Of a stretch of 64,000 nucleotides of DNA, positions 25,828 through 36,946 are shown one piece after another. Position numbers and translations under genes: made by a program. A model generated the notes under the pieces. The model did no database searches, had not been told where the DNA came from, and saw nothing but the letters and a program-made list of their open reading frames with translations. Numbering within the stretch: position 1 is the stretch's first letter; each line of letters begins with the position of its first letter. Source of the DNA: Ophiura sarsii (taxonomy: Eukaryota; Echinodermata; Ophiuroidea; Amphilepidida; Ophiuridae); assembly GCA_035610835.1 (NCBI GenBank), contig CM069452.1:25363121-25427120 (forward strand), read 5' to 3'.

Positions 25828-27834
25828 CATCACGAATGACGCAGTTATGCACGATACGCACCAGTTAAAGTTGCATGGGATGCTGGGGAATCGTACATGC
25901 TGTGATAAATTTTTGTTTTGATTATACATGTAGTAAGTAAACCCTACATACAACACCTACAAAATACAGTGAGGCATATATTGAGGCATGAAATGTCGCG
26001 TTGAAACCACACTATTTCATTACACCTCATGGCCCTCCCTGTTACGCAATTTATTTAGGGGTTCAATAAGGTTTCGGAGTTGTTTATCTTGAATCGACAA
26101 CGGTAAGACAGGTTTATTTTGCGAGGGCAGCTTACCCCGTTCAACAACGACCAAACATATTTACATCATTCATATGTGAATAGCGTTTTGGAAAATTGAT
26201 GAAAACAAGTAAAAAACGTGGTTTAATAGGCTTAATTTGACATAAAAAAAATAACAGCTGCTCTTTAAAAAACGGAACATAATGTTTACGCTTTATTATA
26301 ATTAGGCCCTTATTTGGACATCGTCCGTTCCCTGTAAATGGGCGAGGGAACTTCTGAATGGGATGGGTTACAAAAGGTAAACATTAGAGAATACAAATTA
26401 TTGCGCAAGTAATTGTGGAATTTAAAATATTTTGTAAATGTTTCACACATCACCTTTAACATTCAGAGAAAAAATAAATCAAGAATGCGTTTAATTTACA
26501 TAACACATTTTGATATATGTTTACAGAATATTTGTATCAAATTAAACACACCCCTCCATTTCAATAGTGGTACGGTCCAAATAGATCTGAGGAATGTCAT
26601 TTCAGGGCGCGATGATACAAAATGGCGGTTCTCTTGTGCTGGGTAGCAACCGTTTCGGCTAAAATTGTGGCTTTAGGAATGATCCGTGACATATGGCCCT
26701 CGCCAAAAATATTTTCCTCAGGGATATAGCTACATTTTGGTATATAAAGCTGTTTGCTAACTTTAAGGATCGCATGGCGAAATGCATTTATACGCCGGAA
26801 AAACTGGTAAAAAAATGAACACATTTTGCGAACATTTGTTGTTTGTTTACAATTTTGCATCGATGCATGGTTTCCAAATAAGGTTTGCCATCCTATTAAT
26901 TTGCATATGAAGAGTGGGTTTATCTCAAATCAACAACGCTTTGTTACTGTACTTAAGGTATGGGGAGTTGTTGAATATCATTTAAATCTCGTAAATAAAA
27001 TAAAAATCTCATGTACAGTTTAAAATCCCACATCTGACACCAGCGTTCCAATTAAGGGGGATGTGCACCTTCGGTATAGCCTCCGTAAAACTGCCGTAAC
27101 TTCTACATTATTCATATAATCTAGATAAAAGTATACATTTTTTTCCAGGAAAGGGTTCAATGAATCCAACCATGATCATGAAATTGACCATTTTGGAGAA
27201 AATGATAAAAAACACGTTTTTTTTACCCATTTTAGGTTCTGCAAAGATAACTCAAAATATATTTTGTCAAATGTTGTCATACTAGTTTTATTATATTCCT
27301 CATACAATTCCCTAGGAATATAATTTTTTGAATTATAGACCAAAAAGTGCTAAAAAACGTATGGAAAATTAAGTAAGTTTCCTAATTGGAATTTTCTAAC
27401 GAAAATTATTATCATGTTCTTCTGAATTCCTGATGAAACTATTCCATGATATAAAAAAATATTATAGGCCTACATTCATACATGTACAGGCTGTCCCAAA
27501 ATGATTAGTACCCATCGATAATTTGTTTCATTATCAAAATCAATGAAATTAGATCCGTTGTTTTTCTATCTTATTTGCTATACTGTACCCTTTCATTAGA
27601 ATTTTAGATCATGAATATCAGACTTATTTTAATGAAGTTACACTCCATTGTGTAAGAAATGGTGATTTCAACTTTTTGGCAAAGTGCAAAAAAATGTGTT
27701 TTTAAACAGCTTGTATGAAAGAAACTAATACATTCTCTTAAAATATAATGTAAAAGCTGAATGCAAACTGCTTATCCACAAAAATAGCCTGTGTAAGTAA
27801 ATGTAATAAATATAAGAGGACCTGACGTTTCGAT
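25828..27834. repeat. Tandem duplication, copy 2 (uninterrupted, 2007 bp)
   Basis: This is the second copy of the unit at 10709-25827. It carries the intact target site for each copy-1 insertion: CATATTTA near 26155-26165 for the hAT MITE, TA at 26378-26379 for the Tc1/mariner MITE, and GGAAT/GATCC at 26676-26685 for the LINE. Differences from copy 1 are a few substitutions and one 8-base indel near 26366. Confidence 0.9.
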
Positions 27835-28338
27835 TCTAACAGAATCTTTATCGAAGGTAAAATGACAGAATACAACATTACACAACATATATATAGACAG
27901 AGGAACAATAGGCAGGAAGTCAAAGTGACAGATGGATGAATAGGGGAAGATATCATACTTGACAGCTGATTGATGAAGTGGATAAAATAACAAAAGGATG
28001 ACATAGACAAAGGGGAGATTAAAAAGTAAAAGGCAAATGGGATATAAAAAATAATTGGTGAGTGAAATCAATAATGGTGATTGATGACTACAAATAAATA
28101 ATAAAATGGATGGAAATGTAAAAGGACTGAGAGAATTCATGAGAAAACAAGAAAAAACAAAGTGGGACTAGGCCTATTTCCATTATTTGTTACCCTATTC
28201 ATCCATCTGTCACTTTGACTTCCTGCCTATTGTTCCTCTGTCTATATATATGTTGTGTAATGTTGTATTCTGTCATTTTACCTTCGATAAAGATTCTGTT
28301 AGAATCGAAACGTCAGGTCCTCTTATATTTATTACATT
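27800..28338. repeat. Perfect 146-bp inverted repeat with hammerhead-like arms
   Basis: Arm 27800-27945 and arm 28193-28338 are exact reverse complements by eye, with a 247-base spacer. Each arm contains a hairpin GATTCT-GTT-AGAATC followed by GAAACGTC. This resembles the stem II and GAAA part of hammerhead ribozymes found in Penelope-like elements, but the CTGATGA half of the core is degenerate (CTTCGATAA). The first 35 bases of the left arm are also the last 35 bases of the 2.0-kb duplication unit. No protein is encoded. Confidence 0.8.
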
Positions 28339-28345
28339 CTCTTAA

Positions 28346-28690
28346 AGGTAGATGACCCGATCACATTTTCGTAACACAGAATTATTTCAAACATACGGAG
28401 ATTTTCATATCATATAAAAGCTTGTATTTTTCTCATCATCATACTGAAATTTGACGGCCTAAATCGGTATAATTACGGAGAAATCGGTGAAATAACGTCG
28501 AATTACCGCGAATGGTGGTAACCACCGATATAGTTTGTGTACTACTCAATGGGTACAGTTCACAGCATCTTGTGCGTCTAAAATAAGAACCATTAGAGCT
28601 ATGCAACTCAAACTTTGGAACACGACTTTTTTAAGTATGACCTTTCATATAGAATAGAAAACTTCAAGTTGAAAATCAGAACATCTACCT
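28346..28690 (+). mobile_element. TTAA-type MITE, family 1 copy a
   Basis: The 345-bp element has ends AGGTAGATG and CATCTACCT, flanked by TTAA at 28342-28345 and 28691-28694. TTAA duplications are used by piggyBac and Kolobok transposons. Related copies of nearly the same length lie inverted at 33230-33573 and 56514-56858. No coding capacity. Confidence 0.85.
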
Positions 28691-28977
28691 TTAATGTCTT
28701 GTCTGCTAATATCTTTGGTTCCTTTCTATTCTAAACTGCTGTTGTATCATATTGTTGTTCAAATCATTAATACTTCTTCATTTTGATTCAATTTGAAGAG
28801 TAAAAATGGATCGTCACGCATGAGCGACCCCAAGCTTTGTTTCTATAATGAGCTAGTTTTGAGGCTAAACTTGAGGGACATTTAAACAGGTAAAGACGTG
28901 GTCATGGGTTGGTTTAGACTTTTTTCATATTGTGGATGCAATTTCCTACAAACTTGGTGAAAATGATATAGTCCCTA

Positions 28978-29244
28978 AGGTCTGTATGCACAAAGGAGTT
29001 AGACCGGGTCTAAAGTTAGTTAAACCTGGTCTAAGTGAAATTTATCCATGCCTCAAAAGCTGTTTTCCTCTGCATTTTCATGAGATATTTTGTACTATTT
29101 TTGAACTTTGCATCCAAATCTTTACAATTTGTTAGCTAATTTGAGAAAGAAATGTAATGAAAGTGTGCATTTCACAAAAAACAAAATTCACTTAGACCAG
29201 GTCTTACTTTAGACCCGGTCTAACTCTTTTGTGCATACGGACCT
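28978..29244. mobile_element. Short inverted-repeat MITE
   Basis: The ends AGGTCTGTATGCACAAAGGA and the complement of AGGTCCGTATGCACAAAAGA extend to about 65-bp inverted arms that include TTAGACC(G/A)GGTCTAA palindromes. TA lies on both sides, so a Tc1/mariner-type origin is possible. No coding frame. Confidence 0.7.
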
Positions 29245-29524
29245 TAGTGTTTAACCTCACGAAATCCATTCTCCAATGTGAAAATGAAATCTAAGCCACT
29301 GGTCATTCACCAAATACCACTTCATTTAGAAGTCCCTAAACACTTGTCAAATAAAACAATGCATGGGGTCACTCAAGTGTGACAAACTTCTTGTACCCGT
29401 TAAATTGAATTAAGGAGAAGAATTATTAATGATTTGAACACCCATAACTAATAACAGTTACAACAGAAAGACACACAAGATTATATGGAGTAGACAAGAG
29501 ATTATAAGAATACACAAGTTTCTT

Positions 29525-29776
29525 TCAAACAAGCTGTAATAGCACACACGTTTTTTAGCACTTTGTCAAAAAGGTGAAATCACCATGCTTTACATAATGG
29601 AGTGTATCTTGAGTTTGATAAGTCCGATATTCATGATCTAAAATTCTAATGAAATAACACAGTATGACAAAGATGATGTAAAAACAACAGACCTAATCCC
29701 ATCGATTTTGATGATGACAAAAATTATGAACTTTGGGCATCGATGGGTACTAATCATTTTGGGACAGCCTGTACAT
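29525..29776 (-). mobile_element. Mariner-like terminal remnant
   Basis: This is the inverted, diverged copy of a segment found at 25484-25722 and 27487-27725. It ends in ACAGGCTGTCCCAAAATGAT beside TA. The end resembles the CAGGGTGTCCCAAAA terminus of the transposase-bearing element at 43250. No protein is left. Confidence 0.6.
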
Positions 29777-30178
29777 GTAGAAAACATCAAGAATACATGG
29801 CATGATTTATATATTTGAATAACATAACATTTTACATGCACGTTGCACAGAAGCATGTTATATGTACATCTGTGCATGCGAAACCATAGGTATGCATCTC
29901 AAATTGGTGGTGCTTTGGGCGCTATTTGTCGTCTGATTTAGGTATAGACTTAATTGAAGTTTACACAGAATTGTTGAAAAAATTCCCCCAAAAAGTGTGC
30001 GGTTTTGATTGTAATGATAAAACTTACGCGCTGGGCGGTTTTTACAAGTCTGAAATATGATACTTCACGTTTCATCGTAATGTTAATGTTTACATTGATG
30101 TGACCTTTATTTATTTTTTGGTGAGCATAAGGTGGCGATGTTGCATTTGCATAAAAAACATAAGTTCTTTGAACATCA

Positions 30179-30236
30179 CCCTTGTAGCTCAGTCGGTAGA
30201 GCATCAGACTTGCACGCACGTGGCTCGGGTTGCAAA
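30179..30236 (+). pseudogene. tRNA-like fragment (SINE head or tRNA pseudogene)
   Basis: The words TAGCTCAGTCGGTAGAGCAT form a good tRNA D-arm/A-box, as in tRNA-Lys-type genes. The anticodon arm is incomplete and the B-box region (GGCTCGGGTTGCAAA) has lost the GGTTCGA consensus. A functional tRNA is unlikely. Confidence 0.45.
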
Positions 30237-30467
30237 ATTATTTACCGTAAACAACATTTGAATGGGGAGCAGATAATATAGCATACACTTAGTGTCCCAA
30301 CAATATCGCACAATGAATGATCACGGTGAACGTCAAATGACTATGCTGAGTCAGGCTGAGCTTATTACCCTAAATTTATACCCTAATTGATATAAAATTA
30401 TGAAAACGTGACCTGTTATTTACGCATGTGCTGTATAGGACTTTCCTATCCCAAATTTAATAGAATC

Positions 30468-31052
30468 TAAGGCTGGGAATTTCAGGCTGGCAAACGGGTA
30501 CCCGCCCGATTTAAGGTACCCGGGTACCCGAAATAAGGTACCCGATACCCGAAATGTACATTTATTTTTATTTTTCAAGTACATAACAGGACCTTAGACG
30601 ACCTATATTTGAACCTAAATAACCCACATAATACCTCATGACCCACACCATGGGGTGAGGTCAACCTTGTTATTGTCCATCCACACATACATTTGTGAAT
30701 GCCATGACCTTATATTGTATTGTATCTTGCTGTATTAAATAATTTACTGAATTTAAGTGGGCTTATGCTTGTGATATCATTTATTTAGACAAATGAAAAT
30801 ATTTCTTTATTAATTGTGAGTGTGACACCAAGATAGAGGTTACATGGAAATGATATGGGGTCACATGAGGGTTAAGTATAGGGTCAATCGAGACCGTTTA
30901 GGTAACAACATTTGTACTCCGATATTATTTTTTTAATTGGAAAAAAAAAAAAAAAAATTGGAGGGGGGGGGGGGGGGGGGTCGGGTACCCGGGTACCCGT
31001 CTGGAAAATGGGTCGGGTACCCGGGTACACAAATACCCGAAATTCCCAGCCC
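30468..31052. mobile_element. hAT-like non-autonomous element rich in GGGTACCCG
   Basis: The ends AGGCTGGGAATTTC and GAAATTCCCAGCCC are inverted. A 10-base direct repeat TAATAGAATC lies at 30458-30467 and 31053-31062. The interior has many GGGTACCC palindromes near both ends and A- and G-homopolymers near 30940-30980. Length 585 bp, no transposase. The duplication length fits hAT only approximately. Confidence 0.65.
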
Positions 31053-31611
31053 TAATAGAATCCCTGGCAATTCCCAAATTTTGTGTAGCAGTTTTTGGTT
31101 AGGTGATGAAAAACCCCACCCTGTACAGGCAAATGAACCTCTCAGGTAGGTTCTGTCGGTTTTTCCAATTGGGGGGGGGGGGGGGGGATTGCTGCCGAGT
31201 CTTCGTAAAAGGTTGCCCCAAATTTTTTCCCAGTCACCAACTCGTGAATTTCACGTAAGTTGGGGGGGGGGGGGGGTTGAGGTTCAAAAAATTTTGCACG
31301 GTCAAAAAAAATCGCACAGTATGTACTATTTTGCCTTATTTGACTATTTGGGCTGAATATACCAACACATAACCGCCCGCCATCTCGGTCTTTTATCATT
31401 ATTTTCTTTTTTTTCCTCCTTTTTAATTTTTTTTTAGAGTGGCTGGGGGGCGGGGCACAAATGGGCTTTTTCCGTCGCCCCCCCCCCCTGAGCTACGCCA
31501 CTGGTCATAAACTTGAGAGAGCAGGGGTTGGGAGAATTGACAGCGAGTCAGAAACCTGAGAGCAGGGTGGGGGGGGGGGGGTGAATTACCACCAAAACTT
31601 GAGGTGAATTG

Positions 31612-32580
31612 GTGAATGTTTGTGTTGTGGATATCAATCCATTAGTGAATGTTTGTGGATATCAATCCATTATTGAATGTTTGCGGATATCAATCCATTG
31701 GTGAATGTTTGTGGATATCAATCCATTGGTGAATGTTTGCAGATATCAATCCATTGGCGAATGTTTGCGGATATCAATCCATTGGCGAATGTTTGTGGAT
31801 ATCAATCCATTGGTGAATGTTTGCGGATATCAATCCATTGGTGAATGTTTGTGGATATCAATCCATTAGTGAATTTTTGTGGATATCAATCCATTGGTGA
31901 ATGTTTGCGGATATCAATCCATTGGTGAATGTTTGCGGATATCAATCCATTAGTGAATGTTTGTGGATATCAATCCATTGGTGAATGTTTGCGGATATCA
32001 ATCCATTAGTGAATTTTTGTGGATATCAATCCATTGGTGAATGTTTGCAGATATCATTCCATTGGTGAATGTTTGCGGATATCAATCCATTGGTGAATGT
32101 TTGCGGATATCAATCCATTGGTGAATGTTTGCGGATATCAATCCATTGGTGAATGTTTGCGGATATCAATCCATTATTGAATGTTTGCGGATATCAATCC
32201 ATTGGTGAATGTTTGCGGATATCAATCCATTAGTGAATGTTTGCGGATATCAATCCATTAGTGAATGTTTGCAGATATCAATCCATTGGTGAATGTTTGC
32301 GGATATCAATCCATTGGTGAATGTTTGCGGATATCAATCCATATTTGTGAATGTTTGCGGATATCAATCCATTGGTGAATGTTTCCGGATATCAATCCAT
32401 TTGGTGACTGTTTGCGGATATCAATTCATTTGGTGAATGTTTGCGGATATCAATCCATTGGCGAATGTTTGCGGATATCAATCCATTGGCGAATGTTTGC
32501 GGATATCAATCCATCGGTGAATGTTTGCGGATATCAATCCATTGGTGAATGTTTGCGGATATCAATCCATTGGTGAATGT
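31612..32580. repeat. 28-bp minisatellite, ~34 copies
   Basis: The unit AATGTTTGCGGATATCAATC plus CATTGGTG repeats about 34 times, with variants GTGG/GCGG/GCAG and TTGG/TTAG/TCGG, and a few 29-mers near 32400. Copies are contiguous with no unique spacers, so this is not a CRISPR array. Short frames over it (GYQSIGECLRIS) are by-products. Confidence 0.95.
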
Positions 32581-33225
32581 AGCAAAATGAATAAGAATTT
32601 CACTAAATTACCTAAAAAAATGCCATTTGGCCTTGTTATGTGACCTTTGACCTCATTAACACATGACAGTCCCTGTTGCCTCTATGACCCAAGGGTGGAT
32701 GCAATTGAGGCATTACCCGGGGGGGGGGGGGGGGGGGGGGGGAGCACTCATGTATAACATTTGTAATCATCCGTGTGAATCCACTCTAAAAAAAGCTACC
32801 CTTAACGCGGATTCTCTAGAAAGGAAAAAGCGACCCTTTATAGCTCGACAACTCATACTCCGAGTAAAGGATATCTATAGGTCCTCAAGATGAAGTTTAG
32901 ATTGAAATGACTGTATTATGTAATTGTATGATTTAGTTTTGCTAGTAAATTTGTCTTAAAGGTAACCATTTTGGGCTATTTTTACAATGATGACACATGA
33001 CTATCGACCCAAGCAACCCTTAGTGCGGATTCAGGTTGAAAAAGACACCCTTAACCCACATTTTCGTTCACGCGGATGATTACAACATTATACCTGACTG
33101 ACCCCTCCTGGGGACATAACAAAAAATGCATTCCAAATGTTAATGGGAATAAATCATCTCTCAAGGTGAATACTATTAGTGAATGGCATATTTACTTCTG
33201 AACATGGCCCCTGTAAATAAATTAC
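32581..33225. other. Non-coding stretch, nothing recognised
   Basis: A G-homopolymer of about 22 bases lies near 32720. No gene or RNA is recognised here. Confidence 0.5.
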
Positions 33226-33229
33226 TTAA

Positions 33230-33573
33230 AGGTAGATGTTCCGATTTTCAACTTGGAAGTTTTCTATTCGACATTAGGTCATCCTCAAAAAAGTTGTATT
33301 CCAAAGTTTGAGTTGCATAACTCTAATGGTTCTTATTTTAGACGCACAAGATGCCGTGAAATGTGCCCATTGAGTTGTACACAACTATATTGGTGGTTAA
33401 CCACTTTTCGCGGTAATTTGATGTTATTTCACCGATTTCTTCGTAATCATACTGATTTGGACTGTCAAATTTCCGTATGTTAATCAGAAAAATATGATCT
33501 TTCATATGATATGAAAATCTTCATATGTTCGAGAAAAATCTTTGTTATGAAAATTTGATCGGGTCATCTACCT
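33230..33573 (-). mobile_element. TTAA-type MITE, family 1 copy b
   Basis: Same family as 28346-28690 in opposite orientation. It is flanked by TTAA at 33226-33229 and 33574-33577. Its right TTAA is also the left TTAA of the next element, so two MITEs sit head to tail on one target site. Confidence 0.85.
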
Positions 33574-33577
33574 TTAA

Positions 33578-33944
33578 AGGCATATTATGTGATATTTTCC
33601 ATAGAGCGCCCTCTATTCATTTTTTTTTTTAAAAAGTAGATTTTCTTGCATATTTACATTTCTGATCATAAATCATATACGTTCCAAGCTGCAAAGCGAT
33701 ACGATTCCTAATTACCTCAAATCATGGTTTTATAGTGAATTTAGAGTGAAAATATAAACAGTTGTGTTATCCCATCAGTTTATTTATACTCTAAAACCAT
33801 GATTTTGAAGTAATTAAGAATCGTATCGCCCTGTAACTTGGAATGTATGTACGATTTATGATCAGAAATGTAAATCTACAAGAAAATCTGCTTTCATTTT
33901 TTTTATGTTGTGGGCGTTCCCTGGAAAGATCACATGATATACCT
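33578..33944. mobile_element. TTAA-type MITE, family 2 copy a (long palindrome)
   Basis: The ends AGGCATATTATGTGAT and the complement of AGGTATATCATGTGAT are flanked by TTAA at 33574-33577 and 33945-33948. The arms are inverted over much of the length, including CCATGATTTTGAAGTAATTA. A sister copy lies at 46170-46534. It ends only about 40 bases before the first coding exon of the CRADD-like gene. Confidence 0.85.
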
Positions 33945-33998
33945 TTAAATTGAATTTGTGTCATTATCTTCCTTTTTAATATCAGAACTTGCAATAGG

Positions 33999-35914
33999 AT
34001 GGCTTCCACAGGAGCTTGCCCGATGACAGATGTACACCGGGCTATACTTCGCAGAGGGCGGGTATGTCTAGTGGAAAACCTCGACATGCAAATAATTGAC
34101 TTCCTAGTTGCTGCTATGATAGTGAATGCTGAAGACGAGGAAAGGATAAATGCTTTGCCTGTGCGACGTGATAAAGTCAAACACTTAGTGGATCTATTGC
34201 CAAGAAGAGGAGATAGTGCCTATCAGAGCTTTATGGAGATTTTGCGGGAAAAGCAGCACTTTCTATATTTGGAAATGAAGAAGCTTGAGCAAGAAGAGGA
34301 AATTGCCGCAGCAAATAACACTCAGTATGCTTCGGGATTGTGTGATATACCTTTAGGTTAGTACATTTTTATGTAGGGTATGGAACAAGGATGGTGGTCA
34401 ATTTGGAGTCCAAATAAAGCTATTTTTACTTTATCATTCAGGAAAGATTTGTGAGAATAAAATTATCAGGAGGGAAAAATTCCCCTTCCATGTTTTACAA
34501 TGACAGTCACACATAAACGATGCGATCGTAACTTTCGTTAGTCTCCATCTTGTTACTCAATAAAATGTGACTAATATTGATCTTAATTTCTATGCGAGAA
34601 CATAGCAAAATCATGAGCTTGTAGTGATAGTAACTTTGTTTTAAAATATCATCACGGTTTGTCATCCTCTTGTTTATCATTTCTTTAGGACCGTCAGGTG
34701 ATGCCAGTCACAGTAATATGGGTGCACTGGGTAGTGAGCATCTCCACACACGCGGTATCGTTACACAGGCCACAGATTGTAAGATCAAAATTGAAGAAAT
34801 CAAAAGTTTTGTCCAGACAGAACCGATGGGTGAGTTGAAAATGAAAGCGTTGATTCAGGGTTAGAATTTTGTGTAAAGCTGAAAGAATCCATTTAGATTC
34901 TTGAAACATAAATGTGATAAACCCCTGTATTATCAGTTCAGCGCCCTCCATAATCATGGGCGACGGTCGGAGATTACAATGGAACGCGGGCTGTCTTTAG
35001 GAGTTACAATGGCTTTCGACATAATGATTCGCATGTGTTTAAACCAACATTAAAACTGCACAAAATCATGCTAAAGCTGAACAACTGATCAGTTTAGTTA
35101 TGGCCATGGGTTAAACTTAAGTCATAAGAATATTATGATGAATATTATGTCAAGTGGTAATAAATGGATTGATCTTTGTCTTGATCTGAAAAGTTAATGA
35201 AGTGTATATGGGTGTTGAATTCTGCATGTTTGGATATGTACAAAACTGAGGTTATTTCTACCTGGCATCGATTTAGGTCTGTAACATAAATTACAAGAAT
35301 CTTTAGATTCTCCTCCCTCCACTTATTTGTGTATAAACTTTAAAAGGTTTGTGAGCATCTCTCACATATTTGTTTAGGAGATTCTTTGTAAGAATGGATC
35401 GGACTCCTGCCAACAACAATCTAACCCTGAGATTATAGCAAGAGCAATATCAAAATATAATATCTATATCTATAAAAAACTTGACAATTTTCCTAGAAAC
35501 AATCAAATAACAATTGCAATCTTTTAAATTTGTTTGATTTCAGCAACACAAAACGCAGCTGCGCCTCAATATTGCCACCAGATAACAGGACCAGATATGG
35601 GACAACTCATCGATCCTAAACTAACGACGCCTCTTCATCCAAACAAAGAAGTAACTCAACAATGTTTGAGTACACTGGCTGGCAACCTTGGGCCAGAATG
35701 GGAACAGCTAGCAGTTAGCATGGGTTTCAAATCCAATAAACTGTACCAGTGGAAAGAAGATCACAGAAACAATGTATGGGGTCAGGTCTTTGCCTTTTTG
35801 ATTGGCTGGAAGAACTCTAAGGGAAGCAGTGCCACCGTTGGCAATCTTATCACCGCGATCAATAAGTTTGGGGGTGTAGGTATTGCGGCATATAGGCATC
35901 TATTCTTTGAATAA
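33999..35914 (+). CDS. CRADD-like: CARD and death-domain adaptor, CRADD/RAIDD-like (three coding exons)
   Basis: Coding exons are 33999-34356, 34689-34829 and 35544-35914, with donors GTTAGT and GTGAGT and acceptors CTTTAG and TTTCAG. Both introns are phase 1 and the frame stays open for 289 residues. Residues ~9-95 form a CARD-like helical bundle (AILRRGRVCLVENLDMQIID, then RRDKVKHLVDLLPRRG). Residues ~204-280 form a death domain (LAGNLGPEWEQLA, KSNKLYQWKEDH, FLIGWKNSKG). The order CARD then death domain is that of CRADD/RAIDD, the adaptor that in vertebrates links PIDD to caspase-2 in the cytosol. The death domain also shares the LGPEWE signature with that family. The linker between domains is longer than in vertebrates. 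An acceptor-like TTTTTAATATCAG 13 bases before the ATG suggests an upstream non-coding exon. Orthology is inferred; other CARD-DD adaptors exist in invertebrates. Confidence 0.85.
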
Positions 35915-35958
35915 CATTCTGAGATTGGATTTGTATTCCTGGAATATTCCATGTAGCC

Positions 35959-36081
35959 GCCACCATTGGCAATCTTATCACCGCGATCAATAAGTTTGGG
36001 GGTGTAGGTATTGAGGCATATAGGCATCTATTCTTTGAATAATATTCTGAGATTGGATTTGTATTCCTGGAATATTCCATG
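35959..36081 (+). pseudogene. Tandem duplicate of the CRADD-like 3' coding end
   Basis: Positions 35831-35953, which encode the last ~27 residues and stop of the CRADD-like protein plus 39 bases of 3' UTR, recur at an offset of 128 with only a handful of substitutions. The copy lies after the stop codon, so in the gene as read it would be 3' UTR. Its frame ends in the same HLFFE-stop. Confidence 0.9.
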
Positions 36082-36102
36082 AAGCCTTTTCACACTGAGC
36101 TA

Positions 36103-36946
36103 AGGCCAAAAAAAATTAATTGTTTGGTTGTCCTCCACACAGCTGAGAGTTGAGGTGCGGGCGGGCGGATTTTTATTTTATTTTTATTTTTATTTTTATT
36201 TTAAAATTAAATGGGAACTCAGTCCCAGGTATTGTAGTGTTGTAGTGAAGCTCTGCATAGTTCCCCACGTTCTCAATGTCGGTTATGTAAACCTCCACTA
36301 TTGTTGAATGAGTTGCAACACTGCAAACTCATTCAAGTAACATTTTTAAAACGAGCGTCGTGATGGGTAGACACAGCGTAGGTCGCCATTACAATTCTTG
36401 TCTTGTTTTGCCTAAAAGAACGTTGAGTTGATGTGCAAGCTTTAGCAATTTACGCATGAAAATATTAATAAAACCTATATTTTTCGTACTAAATGCAGAA
36501 CAAAAATGTTTTATACGGTGTTGAAATTAATAATGAAGCTGTTTTGCGAAATTTTCTTGTACAAATATACCCCAAAAAACATTTTTTTATATTTTCTCAT
36601 AACACGATTTTTAAAATAAATTCATTAATTGCACGTTCAGCGAATTTTTGTATTTATAGTCCTTTTAATAGTCCCGACGCCCGTGCGATGTTATACAATG
36701 AACATCGTGTAACCACTGGTTACATGGAATTGCGTACTGAGATGATGTTGCAGTGTTTAGATTGCCGATGAAACGGAGTTGGTCTGTTCGAATACTTAGG
36801 TTGTATATTAAAACGATACATTTGGGCTGTCAAATTGTTCAAAAAAATGAAATAAAAACTTTTTAAAAATAAAAAACATATTCGTGCGGCCCTGAAATTA
36901 CGTGCGGGCGGTCGAGGACAACCAAACAATTAATTTTTTTTGGCCT
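36103..36946. mobile_element. TIR element, ~845 bp
   Basis: Inverted arms begin AGGCCAAAAAAAATTAATTG and continue through TTTGGTTGTCCTC on both sides (36103-36138 and 36911-36946). GTGCGGGCGG words lie just inside both ends. No transposase frame is present and the target duplication is ambiguous. It sits immediately downstream of the CRADD-like gene. Confidence 0.7.

Noticed and set aside
30179..30236. Functional tRNA-Lys gene
   Set aside because: The anticodon arm and B box are incomplete, so it is listed only as a tRNA-like fragment.
31612..32580. CRISPR-like look of regular 28-bp repeats
   Set aside because: There are no unique spacers, the copies are contiguous and the context is animal DNA, so it is a minisatellite.
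35782..36080. Overlapping minus-strand frames downstream of the CRADD-like gene
   Set aside because: They are antisense to the tandem-duplicated last coding segment and mirror each other for that reason.
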